Assembly: GCA_964496755.1 (NCBI GenBank)
Contig: CAZCBD010000132.1
Span: 1-7,958 of the forward strand
DNA length: 7,958 nt
Source of the DNA: CAZCBD01 sp964496755
GTDB lineage: Bacteria; Bacteroidota; Ignavibacteria; Ignavibacteriales; Melioribacteraceae
Direction: 5' to 3'
Each line of letters opens with the position of its first letter. The stretch's first letter is position 1. The position numbers and the translations under genes were made by a program. The notes beneath the pieces were generated by a model. That model was not told where the DNA came from. It was given only the letters and a program-made list of their open reading frames with translations, and ran no database searches. Of this stretch, positions 1 to 5,760 are shown piece after piece.

Positions 1-702
1 TATAACTTCATCAACCTTTTCTTGTTTACCGTCTTTATTAGTGTAACTTGCTTTAGGATCAAAAGTAAGGTTTTCTTTTGAAGTAACAGTAAGTTCTTCT
101 ACATGTTCATTAATATTCGTACTGTCAATTTCATTAATTAACGTACTTAATCGTGTTTGTACGGATTCAATTAAGTGATTAACAGAAGCTAATTGCTGAG
201 CAGTAATATCTTGTACCTGAAGAGATAATGTTATTTTGTAAGAATTCTCATTAATAGAAGCAAATAAATTGTTTAATTCCGTAAAATCAAAGCTTTCAAT
301 TACTTCTTTTTCGAGTTTGTTCACTAGCTCTAAAGCTTGACTATTATCTTTAATTAAATCCTTTAGATTTGAAATAAGCTCAAGTTTATTATTTAAAGAA
401 TCTCTTTTATGTTTTAAATTATTTTCAACTTCCGTTAGATTATTTGAAATTTCATCAACCAAATCAAGAATTTCAGTTGTAGCCATTTCGGTAGCATTAG
501 TAACATCGGAAATCCTATCGGTGCCTTGTTTCATTTGATTTGTGCTGGCAGCAATTGAAGAATTAATAGTTTCTAATAAAGGTGTCATTTCTTGCATAAA
601 TTCAATCAAACTTTGCACAATAGGAACAATCTTTTCTGCAAAAAGGAATATATTCTTCAATTCTGTTAATTTTGTAAATATTTCAGCCATATTTTTCGAC
701 AT
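1..702 (-). CDS. cheZ: CheZ-like CheY-P phosphatase, 3' end cut by window edge
   Basis: Probable phosphatase that removes the phosphoryl group from CheY-P and so ends the chemotaxis signal in the cytoplasm. I translated 234 codons from the ATG at 700-702; the frame is open to the window edge. The protein is almost wholly helical, with heptad-rich stretches around residues 80-135 as expected for the long CheZ hairpin. Residues 162-170 read QVQDITAQQ, matching the CheZ signature in which Asp143 and Gln147 of E. coli act (here D165 and Q169, spacing DxxxQ). The last visible residues, KQEKVDEVI, look like the start of the C-terminal CheY-binding helix of CheZ (SQDQVDDLL in E. coli), so probably only a few residues are missing. 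An AGGTGG ribosome site (712-717) lies 9 nt before the start. The gene follows a motor-type cheY by 22 bp, the same pairing as cheY-cheZ in E. coli. The family call rests on motif and context; overall identity is low. Confidence 0.8.
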   Translation of the reverse strand, partial: MSKNMAEIFTKLTELKNIFLFAEKIVPIVQSLIEFMQEMTPLLETINSSIAASTNQMKQGTDRISDVTNATEMATTEILDLVDEISNNLTEVENNLKHKRDSLNNKLELISNLKDLIKDNSQALELVNKLEKEVIESFDFTELNNLFASINENSYKITLSLQVQDITAQQLASVNHLIESVQTRLSTLINEIDSTNINEHVEELTVTSKENLTFDPKASYTNKDGKQEKVDEVI

Positions 703-724
703 AATAAGTGTCCACCTAAATTAG

Positions 725-1102
725 TTACATATTCGATAAAATTTGATCAATCTTTTCTTTTAATATTTGTGGAGTAAAAGGTTTAACAACATAGTTCGAT
801 ACTTTAGCATGTAAAGCTTCCACAATATCTTCTTTAACACCTCTTGTTGTTACCATTAGAATCGGGATGTTTGCCCGGTCACTACCACTTCTAATTGCTT
901 TTACTAATTCAAGTCCCGACATATTTGGCATATTCCAGTCAGTAATGATAAAAGAAATTGAAGAATCGGCTGAAAGTTTGGCCAAAGCATCTTTTCCATC
1001 AACGGCTTCAGTGTAATTAGCAAAGCCTAAGCTTTTCAAAGAATTTACAACAATTCGTCTCATAGTAACCGAATCATCAACAACTAAAAAATTTAATTCC
1101 AT
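725..1102 (-). CDS. cheY: Chemotaxis response regulator CheY (motor type)
   Basis: Single-domain receiver of 125 residues that, when phosphorylated by CheA, would bind the flagellar switch. Acidic pocket D9-D10, phospho-acceptor D55, T85 and K107 are all present. It resembles enterobacterial CheY closely: VVDDSVTMRRIV near the N terminus, SLGF at 24-27, the DWNMPNM block at 55-61 (with the Trp next to the acceptor Asp), LMVTT at 82-86, and YVVKPFT at 104-110, where Y104 matches the switch tyrosine Tyr106 of E. coli. A residue pair K100-V101 replaces the usual Gly-Ala just before that tyrosine. The ATG is preceded by GAGG with 6 nt spacing. It sits 20 bp after another CheY-like gene and 22 bp before the cheZ-like gene, so it is the likely substrate of that phosphatase. 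Family assignment is firm; that this copy, not its neighbour, is the motor regulator is inference from similarity and position. Confidence 0.93.
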   Translation of the reverse strand: MELNFLVVDDSVTMRRIVVNSLKSLGFANYTEAVDGKDALAKLSADSSISFIITDWNMPNMSGLELVKAIRSGSDRANIPILMVTTRGVKEDIVEALHAKVSNYVVKPFTPQILKEKIDQILSNM

Positions 1103-1122
1103 TTATTTCCTCAATTTATTTT

Positions 1123-1488
1123 TTAATTTAGATATTTAGCAACTTCATATTGAATTCTTTTAGGATCAAAAGGTTTCACCAAATAAGAATTAGCACCGCA
1201 ACTCATACCTAATTCAATTTCCTCACTACTTGATAGTGAAGATAAAATGATAATCGGAATATCTTTATATTCCTCTGTTTGCCGCACAGCTTTGATTAAT
1301 TCAAATCCATCCATATTAGGCATATTTAAGTCAGTAATCAAAAGATCAATTCTTTGTTCAGGAATTTTTTCTAAAGCTTCCATTCCGTCAACTGCAGAAA
1401 TAACTTCTAAGCCTTGCATTGTAAGCGAAAATGCAACAAACTTTCTAATGGTTGGCGAATCATCTGCAATAAGGACAACTTTTTTCAT
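1123..1488 (-). CDS. Second CheY-like single-domain response regulator
   Basis: Stand-alone receiver domain of 121 residues with no output domain. The phosphorylation machinery is intact: D9-D10, acceptor D53 in TDLNMPNMDG, S83 in place of the usual Thr, and K105 in LVKPF. Y102 sits at the aromatic switch position. It differs clearly from the adjacent CheY: it lacks the Trp after the acceptor Asp (Leu here) and carries SSLSSSEE after beta-4, a pattern closer to generic chemosensory or PilH-like receivers. It could be a second motor regulator, a phosphate sink, or an adaptor acting with the HEAT protein or CheR; the sequence does not decide. The ATG lies 6 bp after the cheR stop, and its Shine-Dalgarno is built from the last codons of cheR, so the two are probably translated together. 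Confidence 0.88.
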   Translation of the reverse strand: MKKVVLIADDSPTIRKFVAFSLTMQGLEVISAVDGMEALEKIPEQRIDLLITDLNMPNMDGFELIKAVRQTEEYKDIPIIILSSLSSSEEIELGMSCGANSYLVKPFDPKRIQYEVAKYLN

Positions 1489-1494
1489 TTATCT

Positions 1495-2406
1495 TTACTC
1501 CTTTTTGTATCCGATTGTTTTTGGGTAACTCACAAGTTTAAATGCTTTAGAAATACCATGTAATGTTTCTGAATACCCAATAAATAAATATCCACCTTTT
1601 ACTAATGAATCATAAAGCTTTGAAACCACTTTGATTTTTGATTTCGGGTCAAAATAAATCAAAACATTTGCACAAAAAATAACATCGAAATTAGACATTC
1701 TTCTCATGGCTGTATCATCAAATAAATTCAACAATTTAAATGAAACCATTTTTTTTATTTCCGGGCTAATTTCCCAAGTGTTACCGTTTTGCTTGAAATA
1801 TTTTTTTAAGTAATACTGGGGAGTATTTCTAATAGCATATTCTTTATAAATACCTCTTTGTGCAGTTTCAATTACTTTAAAATTTATATCTGTCCCAACT
1901 ATTTCGAGTTGCAGGTTTGGATATTTAGGTTTCAATAATTCGGTAATCATCATAGCAGCCGAATATGCTTCTTCACCCGAGGAGGAGGCTGCACTCCAAA
2001 TTTTAATCTTATTTTTATTTAATTTTGTTGAAGAATTTAAAAGTTCCGGAATTATTGTTCCAACCAAAGCATCCAATTGCGGTTGATTCCTAAAAAAGAA
2101 TGTTTCATTAATAGTAATTACCTCATAAAGAAAATTTAATTCGGTAGATCTTTTAACATTGTTTTTAACATAATTTAAATATTCTTCAAAAGATTTTAAT
2201 TTTAAGAAATTTATTCTTTTTTGGAGTCTGCTCTCAAGTAAATATTTTTTATTATCTTGAAAAAATATTCCTGTCAGGTCATATATATATGCTCTCCAAT
2301 CTTGGAAAGCTTTATCACTCATTTTTACATTATTTTTGGTCCCAAATGAAAAACCTGATAAAGGGGACGATGTTTTTTTCAAAGGTGATGAAAATTGATT
2401 TATCAT
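1495..2406 (-). CDS. cheR: Chemotaxis receptor methyltransferase CheR
   Basis: S-adenosylmethionine-dependent methyltransferase that methylates glutamates of chemoreceptors for adaptation; cytoplasmic. The 303 residues hold the helical N-terminal domain (about 30-95) and the SAM domain (about 98-300). Visible family motifs: NETFFFR (T102 and R106 match Thr94 and Arg98 of Salmonella CheR), WSAASSSGEEAYS at 137-149 (glycine-poor form of the usual AGCSTGEEPYS loop), GTDIN at 171-175, LNLFD at 227-231, FCANVLIYF at 244-252 and GGYLFIGYSETL at 271-282. The common Arg of the CRNVLIYF motif is Ala246 here. The start at 2406 has AGGA 9 nt upstream, giving about 28 Ser-rich residues ahead of the family core. 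A start at Met29 is possible, but no good ribosome site was seen for it. It lies 16 bp after the HEAT-repeat gene. No C-terminal receptor-like or TPR extension is present. Confidence 0.95.
   Translation of the reverse strand: MINQFSSPLKKTSSPLSGFSFGTKNNVKMSDKAFQDWRAYIYDLTGIFFQDNKKYLLESRLQKRINFLKLKSFEEYLNYVKNNVKRSTELNFLYEVITINETFFFRNQPQLDALVGTIIPELLNSSTKLNKNKIKIWSAASSSGEEAYSAAMMITELLKPKYPNLQLEIVGTDINFKVIETAQRGIYKEYAIRNTPQYYLKKYFKQNGNTWEISPEIKKMVSFKLLNLFDDTAMRRMSNFDVIFCANVLIYFDPKSKIKVVSKLYDSLVKGGYLFIGYSETLHGISKAFKLVSYPKTIGYKKE
1498..1503 (-). promoter_or_regulatory. Ribosome binding site of the CheY-like gene, embedded in the cheR end
   Basis: AAGGAG on the minus strand, formed by the final Lys-Glu codons of cheR, with 9 nt to the ATG at 1486-1488. 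It is a near-ideal Shine-Dalgarno placed inside the upstream coding sequence, which supports both the chosen start and tight co-translation. Confidence 0.75.
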
Positions 2407-2422
2407 TTCTTGTTATCCTGTT

Positions 2423-3802
2423 TTAAGATCTTTGATTTAGAACTTCTTGAGCACGTTCACTTACCATTTCTTCCGGATCTTCGGAAAGTTTTTGTAAACC
2501 TTCAATTGCTCTTTCATCATCAATATTCTCAAGAATTTCCACAACACGCAATCTGTTCCAAAAATTGTCATCCTCAATCATTGTATCTATAAATAGTAAC
2601 GCTGTATCCAAGCCTAAGAAGAAAAGTAACTCTATTGCTATTCTTCTTACTTCTTCGTCAGCATGTTCTAAATACATGGTTAAAACATCACACAAATTTC
2701 TTAAATCAAGAGGTGATAATTCTTGAATACTTTCCCCACCATCAAATGTAATTAGTTCTCCTAATAAACCTAAAAGCATATTGGCATTGGAGGGCATATT
2801 TTTTAAATACTCTGATAATTTCGGGTATAAATAAAGAGGATTTTCAAAGAACTTACTTTTGATATGTTCGTTAATTTCTTCATCCGTACCATAAATTTTC
2901 AAACAAGTTAAAATAATTTCCCTATCTTCAAAAACAGAAATAAGGCTTGCTGCAGCTCTTTTGTGCTTCAGTTCACCTTCGCTTAAAGTTTTTAACAATG
3001 AATTTTTTATACTTTCATCAAAAGGTACATCAATTCCTAATTTATCTTGCAACATTTTTAAAGATAAAATTGCTGCCCAGGTTAAAGGTCCATTTAAATG
3101 TTTTAATTCGGAAAGCAATAAGAAAAATGCCGCTTCATCGCCTATTAGGCCCAAACTTTCAATCATTGAAAACTTGGTAAGTTCATCTTCCTCTTTGTAG
3201 CGTTCTACTATAAAATTAACAGCTTCGGCAGAACCAATATTACCCAAGGCTTCTATTGCAGTAGGTTTAAATAACTCGTTTCGCTTATAGGCATCAACAA
3301 TATCGTTTACTGCATTAACACAATGAATATTACCTAATGCTTCTATGCAAGCCAACAAAACATTTTCATTTTCATTAGTACGCAAAATTTCTCTGATTTT
3401 ATCAGATGGTTTGGAATCGCCTATCAAACCCATTAAATCAACAAGAAATTTTTTGTCGTCATCGTCACCTTCGTCAATATATTCAATCATTGCATCTAAT
3501 GACGAGGTGCCTCTTTTTAGCAGAATCTCACCGGCTAAATTCCGTGTTGATATTTCCATTTTTGATGTAGTAAATGGTATCAGAAAATAAGGTATATTCT
3601 GATTTTCATTATAAATTAATGCTTGTGAAACAGCATCTCTAACCCCGATATCATCATCTAATAGTTTGTTAGCTAAGACTTTTGCAACCTCATCATTCAA
3701 TTCTTCACTTAGGTATTTTTCTGCAATTTGTCTTTTTAAATTCGAATCATCCGAGTTTAGATTCTGAATTTCTTGTTGCAGTTCTAAAGGTAAATCTTGC
3801 AT
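2423..3802 (-). CDS. HEAT-repeat protein of the chemotaxis operon, function unknown
   Basis: Acidic, all-helical protein of 459 residues built of HEAT-like (PBS-lyase type) repeats. The clearest copies contain ALGNI or SLGLIG motifs at residues 124-128 (GLIGD), 155-159, 185-190 and 216-221, each followed by a second helix starting about five residues later. Degenerate repeats fill the N-terminal 110 residues and the C-terminal part (about 380-455, DEEVRRIAIELL and NRLRVVEILENI). No signal peptide, membrane segment or catalytic motif was seen. Such repeats make curved scaffolds that bind other proteins, so a partner-binding role in chemosensory signalling is a reasonable inference, since it is the first gene of a unit running into cheR, two cheY-type genes and cheZ. 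The start has only a weak GGGA site 5 nt upstream. An overlapping upstream ATG (17 nt before) is out of frame. It is separated from the upstream regulator by 142 bp. The exact partner cannot be read from the sequence. Confidence 0.85.
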   Translation of the reverse strand: MQDLPLELQQEIQNLNSDDSNLKRQIAEKYLSEELNDEVAKVLANKLLDDDIGVRDAVSQALIYNENQNIPYFLIPFTTSKMEISTRNLAGEILLKRGTSSLDAMIEYIDEGDDDDKKFLVDLMGLIGDSKPSDKIREILRTNENENVLLACIEALGNIHCVNAVNDIVDAYKRNELFKPTAIEALGNIGSAEAVNFIVERYKEEDELTKFSMIESLGLIGDEAAFFLLLSELKHLNGPLTWAAILSLKMLQDKLGIDVPFDESIKNSLLKTLSEGELKHKRAAASLISVFEDREIILTCLKIYGTDEEINEHIKSKFFENPLYLYPKLSEYLKNMPSNANMLLGLLGELITFDGGESIQELSPLDLRNLCDVLTMYLEHADEEVRRIAIELLFFLGLDTALLFIDTMIEDDNFWNRLRVVEILENIDDERAIEGLQKLSEDPEEMVSERAQEVLNQRS

Positions 3803-3866
3803 AATTTTCCCAAATTCATTAAGATTTTCAGTTATTATCCGCTAATTTGAGCAAACAGTGTAAGTA

Positions 3867-3892
3867 TTATCGAATATTTATTTTTTATTTTA
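3867..3892 (-). promoter_or_regulatory. Candidate sigma-28-type promoter of the HEAT-che operon
   Basis: Minus strand TAAA (3889-3892), 14 bp, then TTCGATAA (3867-3874), against the flagellar sigma-28 pattern TAAA-N14/16-GCCGATAA. It lies 65 bp before the start of the HEAT gene. The CGATAA core is the informative part; the TAAA half is cheap in AT-rich DNA. Context fits, because flgM shows that a sigma-28 regulon exists and chemotaxis genes are often in it. It competes with the primary-sigma-like element just upstream. Confidence 0.35.
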
Positions 3893-3896
3893 ATTT

Positions 3897-3926
3897 AAAA
3901 ATTAATAAAATAATTCTCTATGTCAA
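3897..3926 (-). promoter_or_regulatory. Candidate housekeeping promoter of the HEAT-che operon
   Basis: A perfect TTGACA hexamer (3921-3926) stands in the intergenic region. A standard -10 at 16-17 bp is poor (TAATTT or AATTTT). Read with the Bacteroidota pattern (TTG, 19 bp, TAnnTTTG), the downstream box TAATTTTT at 3897-3904 matches all but the final base. Just upstream is an AT-only inverted repeat (3931-3947). Which reading is right depends on the phylum, which is unknown. Confidence 0.3.
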
Positions 3927-3930
3927 CAAA

Positions 3931-3947
3931 TAATTATATAATAATTA
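3931..3947. repeat. AT-only inverted repeat between the regulator gene and the che promoter region
   Basis: TAATTAT, 3-base loop, ATAATTA: a perfect 7-bp dyad overlapping the stop codon of the sigma-54 regulator gene and ending 4 bp before the TTGACA hexamer. It has no G-C pair and no proper T-run, so it is a poor terminator. It could be a protein site or simply low-complexity sequence. Confidence 0.35.
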
Positions 3948-5333
3948 ACCTATTTTCTTTTTCACCTCAATTCCCAATTGTTCCATCCTATAACGTAATT
4001 TTGAACGAGATAATCCTAATATTTTTGCAGCTTTTACTTGGTTGCCTTTGGATATTTCCAATGTTTTTAGAATTAAATCCTTAAGTACAATATCAATCGG
4101 TATTCCATTTGGCGGAATCCGCAAAAAATAATTACCCGAATCATTATTTTTAATATTTTGAGGTACTAGAAAATTAAAATTTTGTTCTTTTAAAACATCT
4201 CCATCAACCATTAATACTGCACGTTCAATGGCATTTCTTAATTCTCTTACGTTGCCTTTCCAATATTGTTTCGACAATAAATCCAAAGCTTTTTCTTCTA
4301 TTCTCTTCAGTTTAACATCAAATTTACGGGCAAACTGTTCCATAAATCGGTACGATAGAATAGGAATATCTTCTATTCTTTCTCTTAAGGGCGGAACTAT
4401 AACTGTTGCAACATTCAGTCTATAATATAAATCTTCTCTAAATGCACCTTTTTTTACTTCATCTTCTAAATTTTTATTAGTTGCAGCAATAACTCGCACG
4501 TTTATTGAAATTTCTCTTTCTCCGCCAAGCCTATAAAATTTTCTTTCTTCCAAAACACGCAAAAGTTTAACTTGCAAATCCAAACTTAATTCGCCCAACT
4601 CATCCAAAAGAATGGTTCCGTTATTGGCTAACTCAAATTTACCTAATTTGGTTTTTGACGAAGCACCGGTAAAAGCACCTTTTTCATGTCCGAACAATTC
4701 GCTCTCTGCCAATTCTTTCGGTATTGAGCCACAATTTATAGGAATAAAAACATTATTTTTTCTTGGGCTTTGTTGATGAATATAGCGGGCAATTACTTCT
4801 TTTCCTGTTCCGCTTTCTCCTTGAATTAAAACCGTAGTATCGTCGCTTTTAGCTAATCTTTCAACAATATTTAATGTTCTGAGAATTGATTTACTACTGC
4901 CAAAATATTCTCTGGTAAGTTCGTTTTCGTTCAAAACAGTTTGAAGTTGGGTAACTTCCTTTTTTAATTTTAAATGACTTTCACATTTTTCCAGCACCAA
5001 TTGCAAATGTTCAAGATCTATTGGTTTTAAAAGAAAATCAAAAGCACCCAGTTTCATTGCATTAACAGATATCTTCACGTCGGAATAGGCCGTAATCATA
5101 ATTACGGGAATATGAAAATAAGACATTTGCAAATCTTTTAAAATATCCAATCCGTTATGAGTAGTTAAATATATATCAAGTAAAATGATATCGGGTTTTG
5201 TATTTTCAACAGTTTCGAATACTTTATCACCATCGTTACAAATTTCCACCTCGTAATTCATTTTCAGTAATATTTTTTTTAGCGAAATGCAAACTAAATT
5301 ATCATCGTCAATAATTAGTAACTTTGGTTTCAT
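3945..5333 (-). CDS. Sigma-54-dependent NtrC-family response regulator
   Basis: Enhancer-binding transcription activator of 462 residues. The receiver domain (about 1-118) has D9-D11, acceptor D53, T81 and K103. The AAA+ domain (about 143-380) has Walker A GESGTGKE at 172-179, the sigma-54-contacting loop GAFTGA at 219-224 and Walker B ILLDE at 241-245. A Fis-type helix-turn-helix closes the protein (about 420-455; AAKILGLSRSKLRYRM). All parts look functional, so it should use ATP to open sigma-54 promoters when phosphorylated. An upstream GTG at 5399 would add 22 basic residues, but I chose the ATG at 5331-5333: AGGA lies 8 nt before it and KPKLLIIDDD directly follows, the normal receiver start. 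It stands alone between the flgM terminator and the che operon, with no sensor kinase nearby. By location a flagellar role (FlgR/FleQ-like) is inferred; ZraR/AtoC-type regulators have the same architecture, so the target genes are uncertain. Confidence 0.93.
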   Translation of the reverse strand: MKPKLLIIDDDNLVCISLKKILLKMNYEVEICNDGDKVFETVENTKPDIILLDIYLTTHNGLDILKDLQMSYFHIPVIMITAYSDVKISVNAMKLGAFDFLLKPIDLEHLQLVLEKCESHLKLKKEVTQLQTVLNENELTREYFGSSKSILRTLNIVERLAKSDDTTVLIQGESGTGKEVIARYIHQQSPRKNNVFIPINCGSIPKELAESELFGHEKGAFTGASSKTKLGKFELANNGTILLDELGELSLDLQVKLLRVLEERKFYRLGGEREISINVRVIAATNKNLEDEVKKGAFREDLYYRLNVATVIVPPLRERIEDIPILSYRFMEQFARKFDVKLKRIEEKALDLLSKQYWKGNVRELRNAIERAVLMVDGDVLKEQNFNFLVPQNIKNNDSGNYFLRIPPNGIPIDIVLKDLILKTLEISKGNQVKAAKILGLSRSKLRYRMEQLGIEVKKKIG

Positions 5334-5340
5334 ATAATTT

Positions 5341-5346
5341 TTCCTA
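5341..5346 (-). promoter_or_regulatory. Ribosome binding site fixing the start of the sigma-54 regulator
   Basis: TAGGAA on the minus strand, with 8 nt between AGGA and the ATG at 5331-5333. The GTG at 5399 has no comparable purine-rich site at the right distance and falls right next to a candidate -10 box, so the shorter protein is preferred. Confidence 0.7.
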
Positions 5347-5400
5347 ACTGTTGAAAATTTTTTTTGATTCAAAAATCTTTTAATAATTTTAAACTGCACA

Positions 5401-5429
5401 ATATTAGCAAATTAGCTAATTTTATGCAA
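5401..5429 (-). promoter_or_regulatory. Candidate promoter of the sigma-54 regulator gene with palindromic spacer
   Basis: Minus strand TTGCAT (5424-5429), exactly 17 bp, then TAATAT (5401-5406), about 68 bp before the start codon at 5333. Box matches to a primary-sigma consensus are modest (3/6 and 4/6). The position between the flgM terminator and the gene is where a promoter is needed. The spacer contains the 14-bp palindrome described separately. Confidence 0.35.
5409..5422. repeat. Perfect 14-bp palindrome, possible operator
   Basis: AAATTAGCTAATTT reads the same on both strands. The motif ATTAGC occurs again 8 bp away (5403-5408 and 5411-5416), so one half-site is repeated. It lies inside the spacer of the candidate promoter of the response regulator, where a bound protein would block transcription. 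Autoregulation by the Fis-type HTH protein is one possibility. AT-rich DNA yields short dyads by chance, which limits confidence. Confidence 0.45.
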
Positions 5430-5449
5430 TATTAAAATTAAAATCAGAC

Positions 5450-5476
5450 AAAAAAAAAGCCGGCATTTAAGCCGGC
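5450..5476 (-). terminator. Intrinsic terminator after flgM
   Basis: A GCCGGC / GCCGGC stem of six G-C pairs (5459-5464 with 5471-5476) with a 6-base loop. On the minus strand it is followed by nine T residues (5450-5458). It starts 17 nt beyond the flgM stop codon. The plus-strand side has only AAAA (5477-5480) after the hairpin, so it works only for the leftward flagellar transcript and separates that operon from the regulator gene. Confidence 0.92.
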
Positions 5477-5493
5477 AAAAATAAAAGATAGAA

Positions 5494-5748
5494 TTAAGAC
5501 AATTCATTATAAATTGCATCAACAACTTTTTCGATTACCTCGGGACGATCATAATAATTATTTTTTACCCGTGCTTTGATTGCCTCAAGGCTATCTGTCG
5601 TTACTTTTCTAGTTGCAATATTTTTAGCTTCGGTTGATAGATCAACGGAATCTTTAATTAATGGTTCGGATGATTTTGGTTTATCTTGAACTTTGGAAGC
5701 TTCAAAGTAACGACTTGACCCAATATTTCCTACTGATTTAATATCCAC
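5494..5748 (-). CDS. flgM: Anti-sigma-28 factor FlgM
   Basis: Small protein (84 residues) that binds the flagellar sigma factor FliA/sigma-28 and is exported through the finished hook-basal body, releasing the sigma factor for late genes. The N-terminal 30 residues are polar and low in hydrophobics (disordered export part). Then comes DSVDLSTEAKN (33-43), the family D-x-V-x-LS-x-x-A motif, and a helical sigma-binding C terminus (52-83), with RVKNNYYDRPEVIEKVVDAI matching the usual R-I-x-x-G-x-Y-x-I-D-x-x-x-I-A pattern. The Gly before the Tyr is replaced by Asn. The start is GTG at 5746-5748: there is no in-frame ATG in the gene, an in-frame TAG lies 9 nt upstream, and AGGTAGG precedes the start. 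It follows the FliT-like gene by 6 bp and is closed by a strong terminator. No fliA gene is in the window. Confidence 0.85.
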   Translation of the reverse strand: MDIKSVGNIGSSRYFEASKVQDKPKSSEPLIKDSVDLSTEAKNIATRKVTTDSLEAIKARVKNNYYDRPEVIEKVVDAIYNELS

Positions 5749-5753
5749 TTGTT

Positions 5754-5760
5754 CCTACCT
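5754..5760 (-). promoter_or_regulatory. Ribosome binding site of flgM overlapping the upstream stop codon
   Basis: AGGTAGG on the minus strand, 5 nt before the GTG at 5746-5748. Its centre TAG is the stop codon of the preceding gene, so terminating ribosomes would lie over the initiation site. This supports the GTG start. Confidence 0.7.

Noticed and set aside
1..702. Methyl-accepting chemotaxis protein fragment, suggested by the coiled-coil, Ser/Thr/Asn-rich composition
   Set aside because: It starts at its own ATG with a ribosome site, has no membrane segment and no receptor hairpin-tip motif, and carries the CheZ DxxxQ signature.
542..724. Short plus-strand open frame of 60 codons
   Set aside because: It lies opposite the cheZ-like gene, which has a good ribosome site and motif support. 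The plus-strand product looks like antisense low-complexity sequence.
2947..3590. Several plus-strand open frames of 77-81 codons
   Set aside because: All lie antisense to the HEAT-repeat gene in different frames, with no family resemblance. Such frames are expected opposite leucine- and glutamate-rich coding DNA.
3931..3947. Inverted repeat after the response regulator gene as a terminator
   Set aside because: Seven A-T pairs with no G-C and no real T-run would be too weak. Kept only as a repeat.
5334..5493. Possible riboswitch or small RNA in the flgM to regulator interval
   Set aside because: Apart from the terminator, the palindrome and the promoter-like boxes, the sequence is plain AT-rich DNA with no complex conserved fold that I could see.
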